DNA from: Actinopolymorpha cephalotaxi
Lineage (GTDB): Bacteria > Actinomycetota > Actinomycetes > Propionibacteriales > Actinopolymorphaceae
Length of the DNA stretch: 64,000 nucleotides
Direction of reading: 5' to 3'
NCBI RefSeq assembly: GCF_013408535.1
Contig: NZ_JACBZA010000001.1
Location: 5,788,850-5,852,849 of the forward strand
Below, in pieces: positions 1 to 7,683 of the stretch. The notes under the pieces are model-generated. The model had not been told where the DNA came from and did not search any database. It worked only from the letters and a program-made list of their open reading frames with translations. How positions within the stretch are numbered: position 1 is the first letter of the stretch; the number at the start of each line of letters is the position of its first letter. A program made the position numbers and the translations under genes.

Positions 1-479
1 ACGAAGCCGATCGAGCCACCAGACCGCAGGAACTCCACGCAGTACGGAAGGTACAGAGCGTCGGTCCCGAAGTAGTGAAAGGCGTCCAGGCTGACGATCG
101 CGTCGAAGAAGCCGTCCGCGAACGGCAGGGCGTGCGCGTCGGCGTGGATCGGGTGCACACGGTCGGCCAGGCCGGCCTGCTGGATGCGTTCCCAGTTCTC
201 CGTCGGCTCGACCCACAGGTCCACCGCCCACACCCGGACGTCGAACTCGCGCGCCAGGAAGATCGAGGTGAGCGCCGTTCCACAGCCCAGGTCCAGCACA
301 CGCATGCCGGGGCGTAGCGGCATCACCTGGGTCAGCGCCTCCGCCGCCCACAGCGGATGCGGCCCCATCAGGTTGTCGACCACCCAGTGCTGGTCGTAGG
401 TGGACGAACGCGGGTAGCGCTCCACCGTGAGTGCCCGTCGCAGTTGCTCCTCGGTGCCCAGATCCTTCGTGTCCGACAT
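1..479 (-). CDS. class I SAM-dependent methyltransferase (3' end outside window)
   Basis: The reading frame opens with an ATG at 479 and runs without a stop to the left edge, giving about 159 visible residues. The SAM-binding motif I VLDLGCGTA lies near residues 61-69, an acidic residue ending strand beta2 (AVDL) near 87, and the motif ADAHALPFADGFFDAIVS near 113-130, which is the usual layout of small-molecule class I methyltransferases. The substrate cannot be told. It is divergent from the methyltransferase gene at 647, with a 167-base spacer that contains an inverted repeat. The C-terminus is missing because the window ends, not because the gene is broken. Confidence 0.85.
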   Translation of the reverse strand, partial: MSDTKDLGTEEQLRRALTVERYPRSSTYDQHWVVDNLMGPHPLWAAEALTQVMPLRPGMRVLDLGCGTALTSIFLAREFDVRVWAVDLWVEPTENWERIQQAGLADRVHPIHADAHALPFADGFFDAIVSLDAFHYFGTDALYLPYCVEFLRSGGSIGF

Positions 480-502
480 GCGCTGACGGTGCCACCGGGA
501 CG

Positions 503-519
503 ACCTGTCCACAACAGGT
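503..519. promoter_or_regulatory. inverted repeat between divergent methyltransferase genes
   Basis: A perfect 6-base inverted repeat (ACCTGT, five-base CCACA spacer, ACAGGT) lies 24 bases upstream of the leftward methyltransferase start and 128 bases upstream of the rightward one. Its position in a divergent promoter region suggests a repressor site. No regulator gene is adjacent, so this is inference. Confidence 0.3.
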
Positions 520-646
520 TTCCGGGTCGTTCCGGGGCGGACGTACGGGCTGAAAATCGCTGTGCTCACGGCCGTTCCGCACGCAAGACTGGGCACCGAC
601 CGCCAGATACGGTCGTCGAGAACGCCGCCAGCCACAGAGGTCCGAG

Positions 647-1387
647 ATGACGTACTACCACGCTGAACACGAGGCCGCGTACGAGCAGATCGCGCAGCGT
701 GGCCTCACCAAGTGGGACGACCTCTTCGAGGACGGTCGCCCTAACCGCTACGAGGAGTTCCCGAACCGGCGCTTCCTCGAACGCACCCTGGCCCGGCTCG
801 ACCTGCCCGCACCGGACGAGGTGGACGTGCTCGAGTACGGCTGCGGCACCGGACCGGCCGCCTGCTTCCTCGCCTCGCTCGGCTTCCGGGTGCGGGCCGT
901 CGACCTGATCCCGCGGGCGATCGCACTGGCCCGCGAGTTCGCCCGGCAACGCGGCCTTGACATCACGTTCGACGTCCAGGACATGTGTGCGCTGGCGCAC
1001 GTACCCGCAACCAGGCGGTATGACCTCGTGGTGGACAGCTTCTGCCTTCAGTCCATCGTCACCGACGCGGACCGGGCCGACCTGTTCGCCGCGGTGCGCG
1101 CCCGGCTCGCACCCGGCGGCCACTATCTGATCTCGACGGCGATGTACGAACCGGAACGCGACTACGAGGGCAGCCGATACGACGAGGCCACCGGAGTCTG
1201 CCACGAGGAGGTGCCCGCCGAGGTCGTGGGCGCCGTGCGGATCGACGACAGGTGGTACCGCCCGCACCGCCGCCACCTGCGGCCGGAGGCATTTCGCGCG
1301 GAGCTCATCCATGCGGGCTTCGACATACTCTCCCAGGACACCCCGTCCGGAGGCGACGTCGTCTGCACCCTGTCAACACGATCTTGA
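647..1387 (+). CDS. class I SAM-dependent methyltransferase
   Basis: The 246-residue product has SAM motif I VLEYGCGTGP at residues 61-70, the beta2 acidic residue in AVDLIPRAI near 85-93, and the post-motif stretch FDVQDMCAL. It resembles the Methyltransf_11/25 fold used on small molecules. The ATG start is preceded by an AGAGGT-like ribosome site. The flanking K+ channel gene and the divergent methyltransferase give no pathway clue, so the substrate is unknown. Residues before motif I contain an acidic/aromatic helix (TKWDDLFEDGRPNRYEEFP) typical of the N-terminal cap that closes over the substrate in this fold. Confidence 0.85.
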   Translation: MTYYHAEHEAAYEQIAQRGLTKWDDLFEDGRPNRYEEFPNRRFLERTLARLDLPAPDEVDVLEYGCGTGPAACFLASLGFRVRAVDLIPRAIALAREFARQRGLDITFDVQDMCALAHVPATRRYDLVVDSFCLQSIVTDADRADLFAAVRARLAPGGHYLISTAMYEPERDYEGSRYDEATGVCHEEVPAEVVGAVRIDDRWYRPHRRHLRPEAFRAELIHAGFDILSQDTPSGGDVVCTLSTRS

Positions 1388-1482
1388 CGAGGGTCGGCAG
1401 CCGGCCATGCCCGGGCCAGGAGGTCTTCGCCGGGAGGGTGTGTCCGGCGATCGGAGGAGGCGGTGAGAGTTAGGTTCGACCC

Positions 1483-1977
1483 ATGCCCGTCTCGCCTCTG
1501 TACCTCCTGCGCCGCCTGGTGGGCAGTGAACGCTGGCAGCACATCCACGTGAAGGCGTCCGTGTGGGCGGTCGTGGGAGTCGTCGCGGTGCTGCTGCTCG
1601 GCTCTGCGATCATCGTCCCGGCCGAGTCGTCGAATCCGCGCGCGAACATCACCTCGTTCCCGCTCGCGTTGTGGTGGTCGATCGAGACCGCGACGACCGT
1701 CGGGTACGGCGACCTGTATCCGGTCACCCTGGCCGGACGGATCATCGCGACCGTGGTGATGATCGTCGGGATCGCGGCGTTCAGCATCGTGACGGCATCG
1801 CTGGCCACCTGGTTCGTCGGCAGCGCCTCACGCCGCGCTCACCAGGTGGCACAGGCCGTCGAACACGCCGAGCGGGAAGGGACGGCCGCGGCCGCACGTG
1901 AGCTGCATGCCCTGCACGCGCGCTTCGACCACCTCGAACAGCTCCTGTCCCGAGACTCCGGCGACGGCACGACCTAG
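1483..1977 (+). CDS. two-TM potassium channel family protein
   Basis: The 164-residue protein has the ion-channel (Ion_trans_2) plan: a hydrophobic segment at about 28-45, a pore helix at 60-70, the potassium selectivity filter TTVGYGDLYP at 71-80, and a second hydrophobic segment at 86-110. A charged alanine/glutamate-rich cytoplasmic tail (about 118-158) looks like a coiled coil and probably helps tetramer assembly. No RCK/TrkA nucleotide-binding domain is attached, so gating by ligand is not evident. The TVGYG filter is the direct evidence for K+ selectivity. It stands alone, divergent from nothing and convergent with the lipoprotein gene that follows. Confidence 0.88.
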   Translation: MPVSPLYLLRRLVGSERWQHIHVKASVWAVVGVVAVLLLGSAIIVPAESSNPRANITSFPLALWWSIETATTVGYGDLYPVTLAGRIIATVVMIVGIAAFSIVTASLATWFVGSASRRAHQVAQAVEHAEREGTAAAARELHALHARFDHLEQLLSRDSGDGTT

Positions 1978-2018
1978 CCGCAGGCCACGGAGGGAAGGCC
2001 GCCGCCCGGTGTCCTGGC

Positions 2019-2615
2019 CTACCGCGTGGGCGACGGGCTCGGGTTGAGCGGGAAGGTGCGCGGCGGCGGAATTCCGGGCAGTACGACGACATGCCAGGTG
2101 AGCGTCGTACCGCCCTGGTTGGTGATGAAGCCCTCGCCCTTGACGTCGCCCGGAACGCTGTCCCCCGTGAACGTGTAGAGCCGGCGGCCGCTCAGCGCGA
2201 GTTGACCGTGCCCTCCCGGCCAGGGCAGCACACCGGCCTTCAGCGACGTCCCGGGAACGGTGGGGGCGACATCGCCCTGCTGCACCAGCACCGGGTGCCA
2301 GATGGCGCTGCAGCGGCCGGTGCACGTAGGCGCCTTGTGCCCGCCGCGGGCGCTGAGGAAGTACACCGTCATCCCCCGGGAGTCGGCGATCACCGTGTTA
2401 CTGCCGGCTACGCGACGGGACGTGATCACCGCCGGTCCCGGGCTCGGGACGGCAGGAGAGGGTACGGACAGCTTGATCGGGGACGCGCCGGGCGACTTCT
2501 CCGCCTGTGGCTGACCTCCGCAGGCACCCAGGACCACAAGGAGAACCGCGAGCGCAGCCGTCCAGCGAACACCGCCGCGAACTGCCGCACCTGACGGCAC
2601 AGGCCGGGTCGACAT
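2019..2615 (-). CDS. secreted lipoprotein with COG4315-type repeats
   Basis: I start the gene at the ATG at 2615 because a strong GGAAGGGGG site precedes it; the longer frame upstream adds only unstructured residues. The 198-residue product has an N-terminal hydrophobic stretch and a lipobox LGAC with Cys32, so it should be lipid-anchored outside the membrane. Two copies of the short repeat typical of the COG4315/Lipoprotein_15 family are visible: one around GMTVYFL with a CTGRC pair and IWHPVL, and one around RRLYTFTGD with the following GEGF. Function of this family is not established. It lies convergent with the channel gene. Confidence 0.8.
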   Translation of the reverse strand: MSTRPVPSGAAVRGGVRWTAALAVLLVVLGACGGQPQAEKSPGASPIKLSVPSPAVPSPGPAVITSRRVAGSNTVIADSRGMTVYFLSARGGHKAPTCTGRCSAIWHPVLVQQGDVAPTVPGTSLKAGVLPWPGGHGQLALSGRRLYTFTGDSVPGDVKGEGFITNQGGTTLTWHVVVLPGIPPPRTFPLNPSPSPTR

Positions 2616-2840
2616 CGCTGTCCCCCTTCCGCGAACAGCTCGGAGAATTCCCACCGCGCAGCGCAACCGGCTTTCCTTCATCGTCGCCGCGGCCGGATCC
2701 GACCGGCCCGGCTATCGGCCCTGTACTCCAGTGCCGATCGCACTGTCATCGACCGGTTCGGCACCCACCTTCTCCGCGACTGTCCATCCGGACGGAAAGC
2801 ACTGTCGGAGTCCGCACCACCGTCGGTAGGGTCTGCCTCC

Positions 2841-3638
2841 ATGCCGGCTACCCGATCCGTCGACCTGCTCGCCGCGGAAGTGGACGTCCTCTGGGACCGC
2901 GACGCCCGGGGACGGCTGCGGCAGGCACACCATGTGGTCTTCGGCGTCGCCGGCGACGGCCAGGTGCTGGCGGTCGGCGACGAGGTGCCCGACGACGTTG
3001 CCGACGACCTGGCCAAGACGCTGGACTCCGCGGTCGAGGGCGTGCGCGAGCCTGCCGAGCCCAGGCGGCCGCCGGAGTTTCTCGCGTACTGCCGGCGGCG
3101 CATCGTCGGCGCGCTCGGGCCCGTGGTGGTCTCGTCCGGACCCAGTTACCTGGTTCCACGCGCGGCGACGACGCCCATCGACGGACGTACGTACGACGAG
3201 GCGAGCGTACGGATCGTGCGGTCCGACGACGAGGCAGCGGCCAGGGACGCCCTGCGCGCCGCGAACCCCGACACCTGGACCGGCGAGGAATGGGCCGACC
3301 TGCTCGCCGGGCGGCTCGGCCCGTGGGCGGTGGCCACCCACGACACCCGCGTCCTCGCCGTCGCGCACACCCCGGTCGCGGACTCCCGGGGCGCCGAGGC
3401 CGGGGTCTGGACGCACCCGGACGTACGGGGCCGCGGACTTGCCGGCACGGTCACCGCGCACTGGGCACGGCTGATCCGGGGTACGGGCCGGCTGCCGTTC
3501 TACAGCACGTCGGCGGACAACCTCTCCTCCCAGCGGGTGGCAGCGCGGCTCGCGCTGCGCCCGATCGGCTGGTTGTGGAAGCTGTCGAGCCCGGACCGGG
3601 TCGGCGTACACGCGCATCGGACGTGGCAATCCTGCTGA
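2841..3638 (+). CDS. GNAT-family N-acetyltransferase
   Basis: The 265-residue protein carries a C-terminal GNAT domain: the acetyl-CoA pyrophosphate loop VRGRGLAGT is near residues 194-202, preceded by the strand AGVWTHPD and followed by a helix and the late motif FYSTSADNLSSQRVAARLAL, as in FR47-like acetyltransferases. The N-terminal half (1-115) is an additional region without a motif I recognise. The acceptor substrate is unknown. The next gene, for a DUF998 protein, begins 25 bases downstream, so the two may be cotranscribed. Confidence 0.8.
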   Translation: MPATRSVDLLAAEVDVLWDRDARGRLRQAHHVVFGVAGDGQVLAVGDEVPDDVADDLAKTLDSAVEGVREPAEPRRPPEFLAYCRRRIVGALGPVVVSSGPSYLVPRAATTPIDGRTYDEASVRIVRSDDEAAARDALRAANPDTWTGEEWADLLAGRLGPWAVATHDTRVLAVAHTPVADSRGAEAGVWTHPDVRGRGLAGTVTAHWARLIRGTGRLPFYSTSADNLSSQRVAARLALRPIGWLWKLSSPDRVGVHAHRTWQSC

Positions 3639-3663
3639 ACTTCCCGCGCCGGCGCGGAGTTCG

Positions 3664-4392
3664 GTGACAATGGGCCGCATGGCCCAGGCACAACCGAGGC
3701 TGCACCCGAAGCCGGCGCGGTCCGCATCCGGTCGTGAACGCGCCCTGCTCGCGTGCGGCGTCGCCGGACCGATCGTGTTCGTCGTCGCGTTCCTCGTCGA
3801 GGGGGCGACCCGTCCCGGTTACAGCGCGCTGCGACACCCGGTGAGCTCGCTGGCGCTCGGGGAGTACGGCTGGACCCAGCGGGCGAACTTCCTGCTCACC
3901 GGCCTTCTCCTGCTCGCCTTCGCAGTCGGGTCCCGGCCGGCGTTGCGACGCGCGTACGCCGCGGGAATCTGGGTACCGCTGCTGCTCGGCGCGGTCGCGG
4001 TGGGCCTGCTCGGCGCCGGCATCTTCGCCACCGACCCGGTGGGCGACTACCCGCCCGGCACTGCGGTGCCGGCCCCGCAGACGATCACCGGAAACCTGCA
4101 TGACTCGTTCTCGGCGCTGGTCTTCCTCGGCCTGCCGTTGGCCTGCTGCGTGGCCGGCTACCGGTTCGCCCGCGCCGGCCGCCGGGGCCTGGCGGTGTAC
4201 TCGGTGGCGACGGCGGTGGTGTTCTGGGTCCTGTTCTTCCTCTCCAGTGCGGGGTTCTCCCAGCAGACCGCGCTCGCACCCGTCGGCGGACTCTTCCAGC
4301 GGCTCACGCTGGTGGTGGGTCTGGGCTGGATCGGGTGGCTGGCGCTGCACCTGCTGCGCGGTGGCGCCGGGGCACCGTCAAGAACAGATTGA
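3664..4392 (+). CDS. DUF998-type integral membrane protein
   Basis: The 242-residue (GTG 3664) or 237-residue (ATG 3679) product has about six hydrophobic helices (approximate positions 25-45, 70-90, 95-118, 145-165, 172-192, 205-230) and the family pattern SALRHPVSSLALGEYGW after the first helix and GIFATDPVGDYPPGT in the middle loop, which match the DUF998 family. The role of DUF998 proteins is unknown. Its 3' end overlaps by 15 bases the 3' end of the broken protease gene on the other strand, which suggests that a deletion brought the two together. Confidence 0.75.
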   Translation: MTMGRMAQAQPRLHPKPARSASGRERALLACGVAGPIVFVVAFLVEGATRPGYSALRHPVSSLALGEYGWTQRANFLLTGLLLLAFAVGSRPALRRAYAAGIWVPLLLGAVAVGLLGAGIFATDPVGDYPPGTAVPAPQTITGNLHDSFSALVFLGLPLACCVAGYRFARAGRRGLAVYSVATAVVFWVLFFLSSAGFSQQTALAPVGGLFQRLTLVVGLGWIGWLALHLLRGGAGAPSRTD

Positions 4393-4394
4393 CA

Positions 4395-4429
4395 GCAAGG
4401 ACAGGTTGACACGCAAGGACAGGTTGACA
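4395..4429. repeat. two 17-base direct repeats at truncated protease end
   Basis: GCAAGGACAGGTTGACA occurs at 4395-4411 and again at 4413-4429, with a partial ATTGACA copy at 4388-4394, giving an 18-base period. The repeats encode the odd C-terminal residues VNLSLRVNLSLL of the broken protease frame and lie where homology to HtrA proteins stops. They may be slippage debris at a deletion junction. Confidence 0.6.
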
Positions 4430-4912
4430 GGCGGTCGGCTCCTCACCTGCCCCCACCTGCGACCCGTCAGGCTGTTGGAGAACTTCACCACGATCCGGCC
4501 GGCCGGCGACGCCGGGGAGATGACGTGGAAGTTGGTGAGGATGATGCCCCTCCGGTTGAGGACCAGCCCCGACCCGGTGGTCCGCCCACCGACCGCGACC
4601 GTGTCCACCTCGACGACGCTGCGCCGGACCTGGGCGATGATCTGCGGGATGATGTTCCGCGCGCTCCCACTGCCGGGGATCCGCGGGTTGTAGCTCGTCC
4701 CGGCGACGTTCGCCCCCCTGGCCTCCGCCGCCGCCGACCACCACCGCCGTCACGCCTCCGATGACGGCTCCGAGCAACAGCACCGCCGCGGCCAGGCCGG
4801 CCAGGATGGCGCGTCGCGACCAGCGCAGTCCGCGAAAGCCGCCGGCCAGTCGTGCGGCGGGGCTTTCGCCGGTACGGCCCTGGGCGCGTTCTTCCCGGGC
4901 GCGTTCACCCTG

Positions 4913-5119
4913 GGCGGGCTCGGGTTTGGCGGGCTCGGGTTTGGCGGGCTCGGGTTTGGCGGGCTCGGGTTTGGCGGGCTCGGGTTTGGCGGGCTCGGGT
5001 TTGGCGGGCTCGGGTTTGGCGGGCTCGGGTTTGGCGGGCTCGGGTTTGGCGGGCTCGGGTTTGGCGGGCTCGGGTTTGGCGGGCTCGGGTTTGGCGGGTT
5101 CGGGCCTGGCGGGTTCGGC
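4913..5119 (-). repeat. 15-base tandem repeat encoding KPEPA
   Basis: From 4921 to 5100 the unit CGGGTTTGGCGGGCT is repeated 12 times in register, nearly without change, with degenerate copies at both ends. On the minus strand each unit encodes Lys-Pro-Glu-Pro-Ala, a rigid spacer between the N-terminus and the TM helix of the broken protease. Near-identity of the copies at base level suggests recent expansion; copy number probably varies between strains. Confidence 0.95.
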
Positions 5120-5428
5120 GACCTGCCGGGGTTCACCTGGTCGGCGGCGCCCCGGAACGGTCCGGCCCGGCACCTGCCGTGGTTGCCCGGGTGCGCGGTG
5201 GGACCGACCGCTCTGGTCGTCAGGAGCCGACGCACCCGTACCCGGCGCCGTCCGTCCGACGTGCCTCGAACGAGCCGCGTCGGTCGAGGGTGCCGGCGGC
5301 TCCGTCGGTGCCGGCGCGTCGGCATCCTTCGTGGCCCTCGACCTGAACCACCGCATGCCGCGAGCCTTGCTCCTCGAAGGAACACAGTGGCGGGGCAGAT
5401 CGCCCCGACTTCCGCGGGCCTACGGTCA

Positions 5429-5474
5429 GGGGAAACAACCTGGCCGGGAACAAAGTTGTTCGGGGAAACAACCT
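5429..5474. promoter_or_regulatory. candidate operator cluster upstream of AHSA1 gene
   Basis: The 13-mer GGGGAAACAACCT occurs at 5429-5441 and 5462-5474, start-to-start 33 bases, about three helical turns. Between them is the perfect inverted repeat GAACAA-AG-TTGTTC (5448-5461). The second copy ends 18 bases before the ATG at 5493, so a bound protein would block transcription or translation start. The three elements share an AACAA core, as expected for one regulator binding several sites. No adjacent regulator gene exists. Confidence 0.45.
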
Positions 5475-5492
5475 CTCGGCGATACTTCCCGC

Positions 5493-5933
5493 ATGAAACC
5501 CGATCCGATCGTGCACGAGTACGTCCTGCGGTGCGGGCCCGAACGCGCCTTCGAGGTCTACACCGGCGACATCGCCGCGTGGTGGCACCCGAGCTACACG
5601 GCGAACGCGGAGACGCTGTCCGCGGTGACGATGGAACCCCACGTGGGCGGCCGGATCTTCGAGTCGCACCGCGATGGCGAGGAGTACGACTGGGGCCGGG
5701 TGACGGTGTGGGAGCCGGGTCACCGGCTGGCGTACTCGTCGACCCTGGCGCAGCCGTCCGGCCGGCCCAGCGAGATCACCGTGGAGTTCAGCCCGCACGA
5801 GAACGGCTGCCGGATGCGCTTCGAGCACGGCGGGTGGAACGCCGGCAACGTGGCCGAACGCTCGAAGTTCACCGAGTGGCCGAGCATCCTGGACAGGTTC
5901 GCCGCCCTCGCCGACGGAGCCCCGGCGAGCTGA
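5493..5933 (+). CDS. SRPBCC / AHSA1-domain protein
   Basis: The 146-residue product fits the AHSA1 (activator of Hsp90 ATPase-like) branch of the START/SRPBCC superfamily: N-terminal strand VHEYVLRCGPERAFEVYT, the tryptophan-rich helix end AAWWHPS, the sheet around GGRIFESHRDGEEYDWGRV and the strand WEPGHRLAYSSTL, with a final helix WPSILDRFAAL. Such proteins bind hydrophobic ligands in a helix-grip cavity; the ligand is unknown. In many actinobacteria they follow an ArsR regulator gene, but none is present here. I chose the ATG at 5493; the much longer open frame upstream is only the repeat region read in a shadow frame. Confidence 0.8.
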   Translation: MKPDPIVHEYVLRCGPERAFEVYTGDIAAWWHPSYTANAETLSAVTMEPHVGGRIFESHRDGEEYDWGRVTVWEPGHRLAYSSTLAQPSGRPSEITVEFSPHENGCRMRFEHGGWNAGNVAERSKFTEWPSILDRFAALADGAPAS

Positions 5934-5958
5934 TCCCGGCTGGGTCCGGCTCGGGATC
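5932..5958. terminator. possible terminator between convergent genes
   Basis: GATCCCG at 5932-5938 pairs with CGGGATC at 5952-5958, a 7-base stem with a 13-base loop, starting in the stop codon of the AHSA1 gene and lying 29 bases beyond the stop of the LLM gene on the other strand. No U-tract follows, as is usual in actinobacteria. Modest stem length keeps confidence low. Confidence 0.4.
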
Positions 5959-5987
5959 CCGGCCCGGTCACGGCCGGAGATCACGGC

Positions 5988-6908
5988 CTACGTCAAAGCG
6001 GGGATCACCTCGGCGGCCAGGCGTTCCATCTGCTCGGCGTCGTCGTACATCGGGTTGAGCAGGATCGTCGCGGCGCCCGCGTCGGCCACCGCCCGCAGTC
6101 CGCGCACGCACTCCTCCGGCGGACCGTAGACGGCGAGCGCCGTCAGCCCGCTCAGACCGAAGTAGCCGTAGAGCTGGTCCAGCGCCGCACCGATCCGGGC
6201 ACGGCCACGCTCGAGGTCGTCGTCGACGGCGATGTAGACGCGCTTGGCGATCGGAAGGTCCTGCTCGTCCCGGCCGGCCTCGGCGAGCTCGGACCGCAGC
6301 ACCTTCACCTGGCCGGCGAACTGCTCGGTCGTGGTCGACCCCGCGCCCATGAACGCGTCGGCCAGCCGGACCGCCCGGCGCAGCGCGTTGGGATGACTGC
6401 CGCCGAACCAGACCGGCGGATGCGGCTTCTGGAACGGCTTCGGCTCCATCGCGGCATCCTCCAGCTGCCAGAACCTGCCGGCGAAGGTGACCCGCGGCTG
6501 CGTCCAGCACGCCCTCATCACCTCCAGCCCCTCGGTGAACCGGGTGTTCAGCGTGTCGGGATCGACACCGAACGCCGCGACCGCACGCTGCCGGCCGCCG
6601 ATCCCGAGCCCGACGTCGATCCGTCCCCGGCTGAGCTGGTCGAGGGTGCCGATGCTCTTGGCCAGGTGGACCGGGCTGTGCAGCGAACTGACCAGCACCG
6701 CGCACCCCAGCCGTAGCCGCTCGGTGCAGGCCGCGGCGTACGTCATGGTCTCGATCGGAGCCAGATGCGGCATCGTGCCCAGCACCTGCTCCTGCGTCCA
6801 GGCGCTGTCGAACCCGAGCTCCTCGGCCCGGGTCAGGTAGGCACGGAACGCGCCCGGGTCGAAGCTGCCGTCGGGGTGATACTGCGGTATCGAGATCGCG
6901 AAGCGCAT
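5988..6908 (-). CDS. LLM-class F420-dependent oxidoreductase
   Basis: The 306-residue product has the TIM-barrel luciferase-like pattern: N-terminal MRFAISIP strand, the helix AEELGFDSAWTQEQ, the cofactor-site segment LRLGCAVLVSSLHSPVHLAKSIGTLD, SRGRIDVGLGIGG, and HPPVWFGGSHPNALRRAVRLADAFMG in the second half. This order matches F420-using oxidoreductases of the TIGR03619-like group. The substrate cannot be inferred. The start at 6908 is 38 bases downstream of the stop of the formylglycine-enzyme-like gene on the same strand, suggesting one transcript. Confidence 0.85.
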   Translation of the reverse strand: MRFAISIPQYHPDGSFDPGAFRAYLTRAEELGFDSAWTQEQVLGTMPHLAPIETMTYAAACTERLRLGCAVLVSSLHSPVHLAKSIGTLDQLSRGRIDVGLGIGGRQRAVAAFGVDPDTLNTRFTEGLEVMRACWTQPRVTFAGRFWQLEDAAMEPKPFQKPHPPVWFGGSHPNALRRAVRLADAFMGAGSTTTEQFAGQVKVLRSELAEAGRDEQDLPIAKRVYIAVDDDLERGRARIGAALDQLYGYFGLSGLTALAVYGPPEECVRGLRAVADAGAATILLNPMYDDAEQMERLAAEVIPALT

Positions 6909-6946
6909 GCGCCGACGTTAGCCCTGGCCACCGACAGGTTCCGTGC

Positions 6947-7683
6947 TCAGCCGACCACCAGCCTGATGCCCAGCGGCTCGCCTTGGCGTAGATGCCGTGC
7001 CGGCGGTCGCAGCGGGCCAGGTCGCGCGCGTGCAGGTAGCTCCCGCCCTTGGTGACGTACGGCGAGAAGGCCCAGTCCTCCCGCTCCGGAACCTCGGCGG
7101 GCGCGCCCGGGAACGGCGCGTACAGCGTGCTCGTCAACTCGTCGGCGTTGCCCGCCATGTCCAGCAGCCCGAACGCACTCGCGCCGGCCGGGAACTCCCC
7201 GACCGGGCTGGTGTTTCCCTTGCCGGCGTACACCAGGTTGGCGCGGTCCGGCGCCCAGTCGTCGCCCCACGGATACGTACGCAGGTCGTCGCCACGGGCG
7301 GCGCGTACCCACTCCTCCTCGGTCGGCAGTCGCACCGCGGCACCGAGAAGCGCAGCCAGCGCCTCGCACAACGCGAACGTCTGCTCGGCCCCCACCGTCG
7401 CCGGGTGGTCCGGTCCGGCGTCGAGCACGGGCACGATCGAGGTCTCCGGCGCGAGCGCGCGTACCTGCGCGACCGTCAGCAGGGTCCGCATGACGCGGAA
7501 CGCCGGCACTTTTACCGTCCGGCGCGGCACCTCCTTCAGCAGCCAGGCCGGTTCCACGCCGGCGAGGTCGGACGCGGCGAGCTCGGCCCGCACGGTGCCG
7601 AGGTCGGACCCGATCACCACCTCACCTGCCGGAACGTCGACCAGGCTGTCCTCGATCCGGGCGAGCGCGCTCGCGACATCCAT
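6947..7683 (-). pseudogene. formylglycine-generating-enzyme-like (SUMF1) protein, frameshifted near C-terminus
   Basis: The frame from the ATG at 7683 (good AAGGAG site) encodes a SUMF1/FGE-sulfatase domain: VDVPAGEVVIGSD at the start, LPTEEEWVRAARGDDLRTYPWGDDW, NTSPVGEFPAGASAFGLLDMAGNADELT and VTKGGSYLHARDLARCDRRHGIYAK. At about 6976-6982 the frame is lost; the neighbouring frame supplies the expected family ending EPLGIRLVVG and a stop at 6947. The span of 737 nt is 3n-1, so one base is missing. Translated as given, the protein would instead run on through the LLM gene to 5968. Only the last ten or so residues are affected, so a sequencing error is as likely as a real lesion. The canonical active-site cysteine pair is not evident. 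Confidence 0.7.

Larger units (their letters stand above)
4378..5356 (-). pseudogene. broken membrane-anchored HtrA-like trypsin-fold protease
   Basis: The N-terminal frame (ATG 5356) encodes MRWFRSR, a proline/alanine-rich region with about 12 KPEPA units, and one TM helix (AILAGLAAAVLLLGAVIGG). Just after the helix the frame runs into nonsense at a run of six G near 4710-4716; the neighbouring frame continues as GANVAGTSYNP, then a trypsin-like start with VDTVAVGGRTTGSGLVLN and the catalytic-histidine motif GIILTNFHV. One extra base therefore separates the two halves (979 nt is 3n+1). Soon after KFSNSLTG the homology ends in short repeats and a stop at 4378, so the catalytic Asp and the GNSGG serine are absent. 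An inactive remnant is most likely; a sequencing error could explain the frameshift but not the truncation. Confidence 0.75.

Noticed and set aside
4913-5119. 15-base repeats considered as a CRISPR array
   Set aside because: The copies are contiguous without unique spacers and encode KPEPA in frame.
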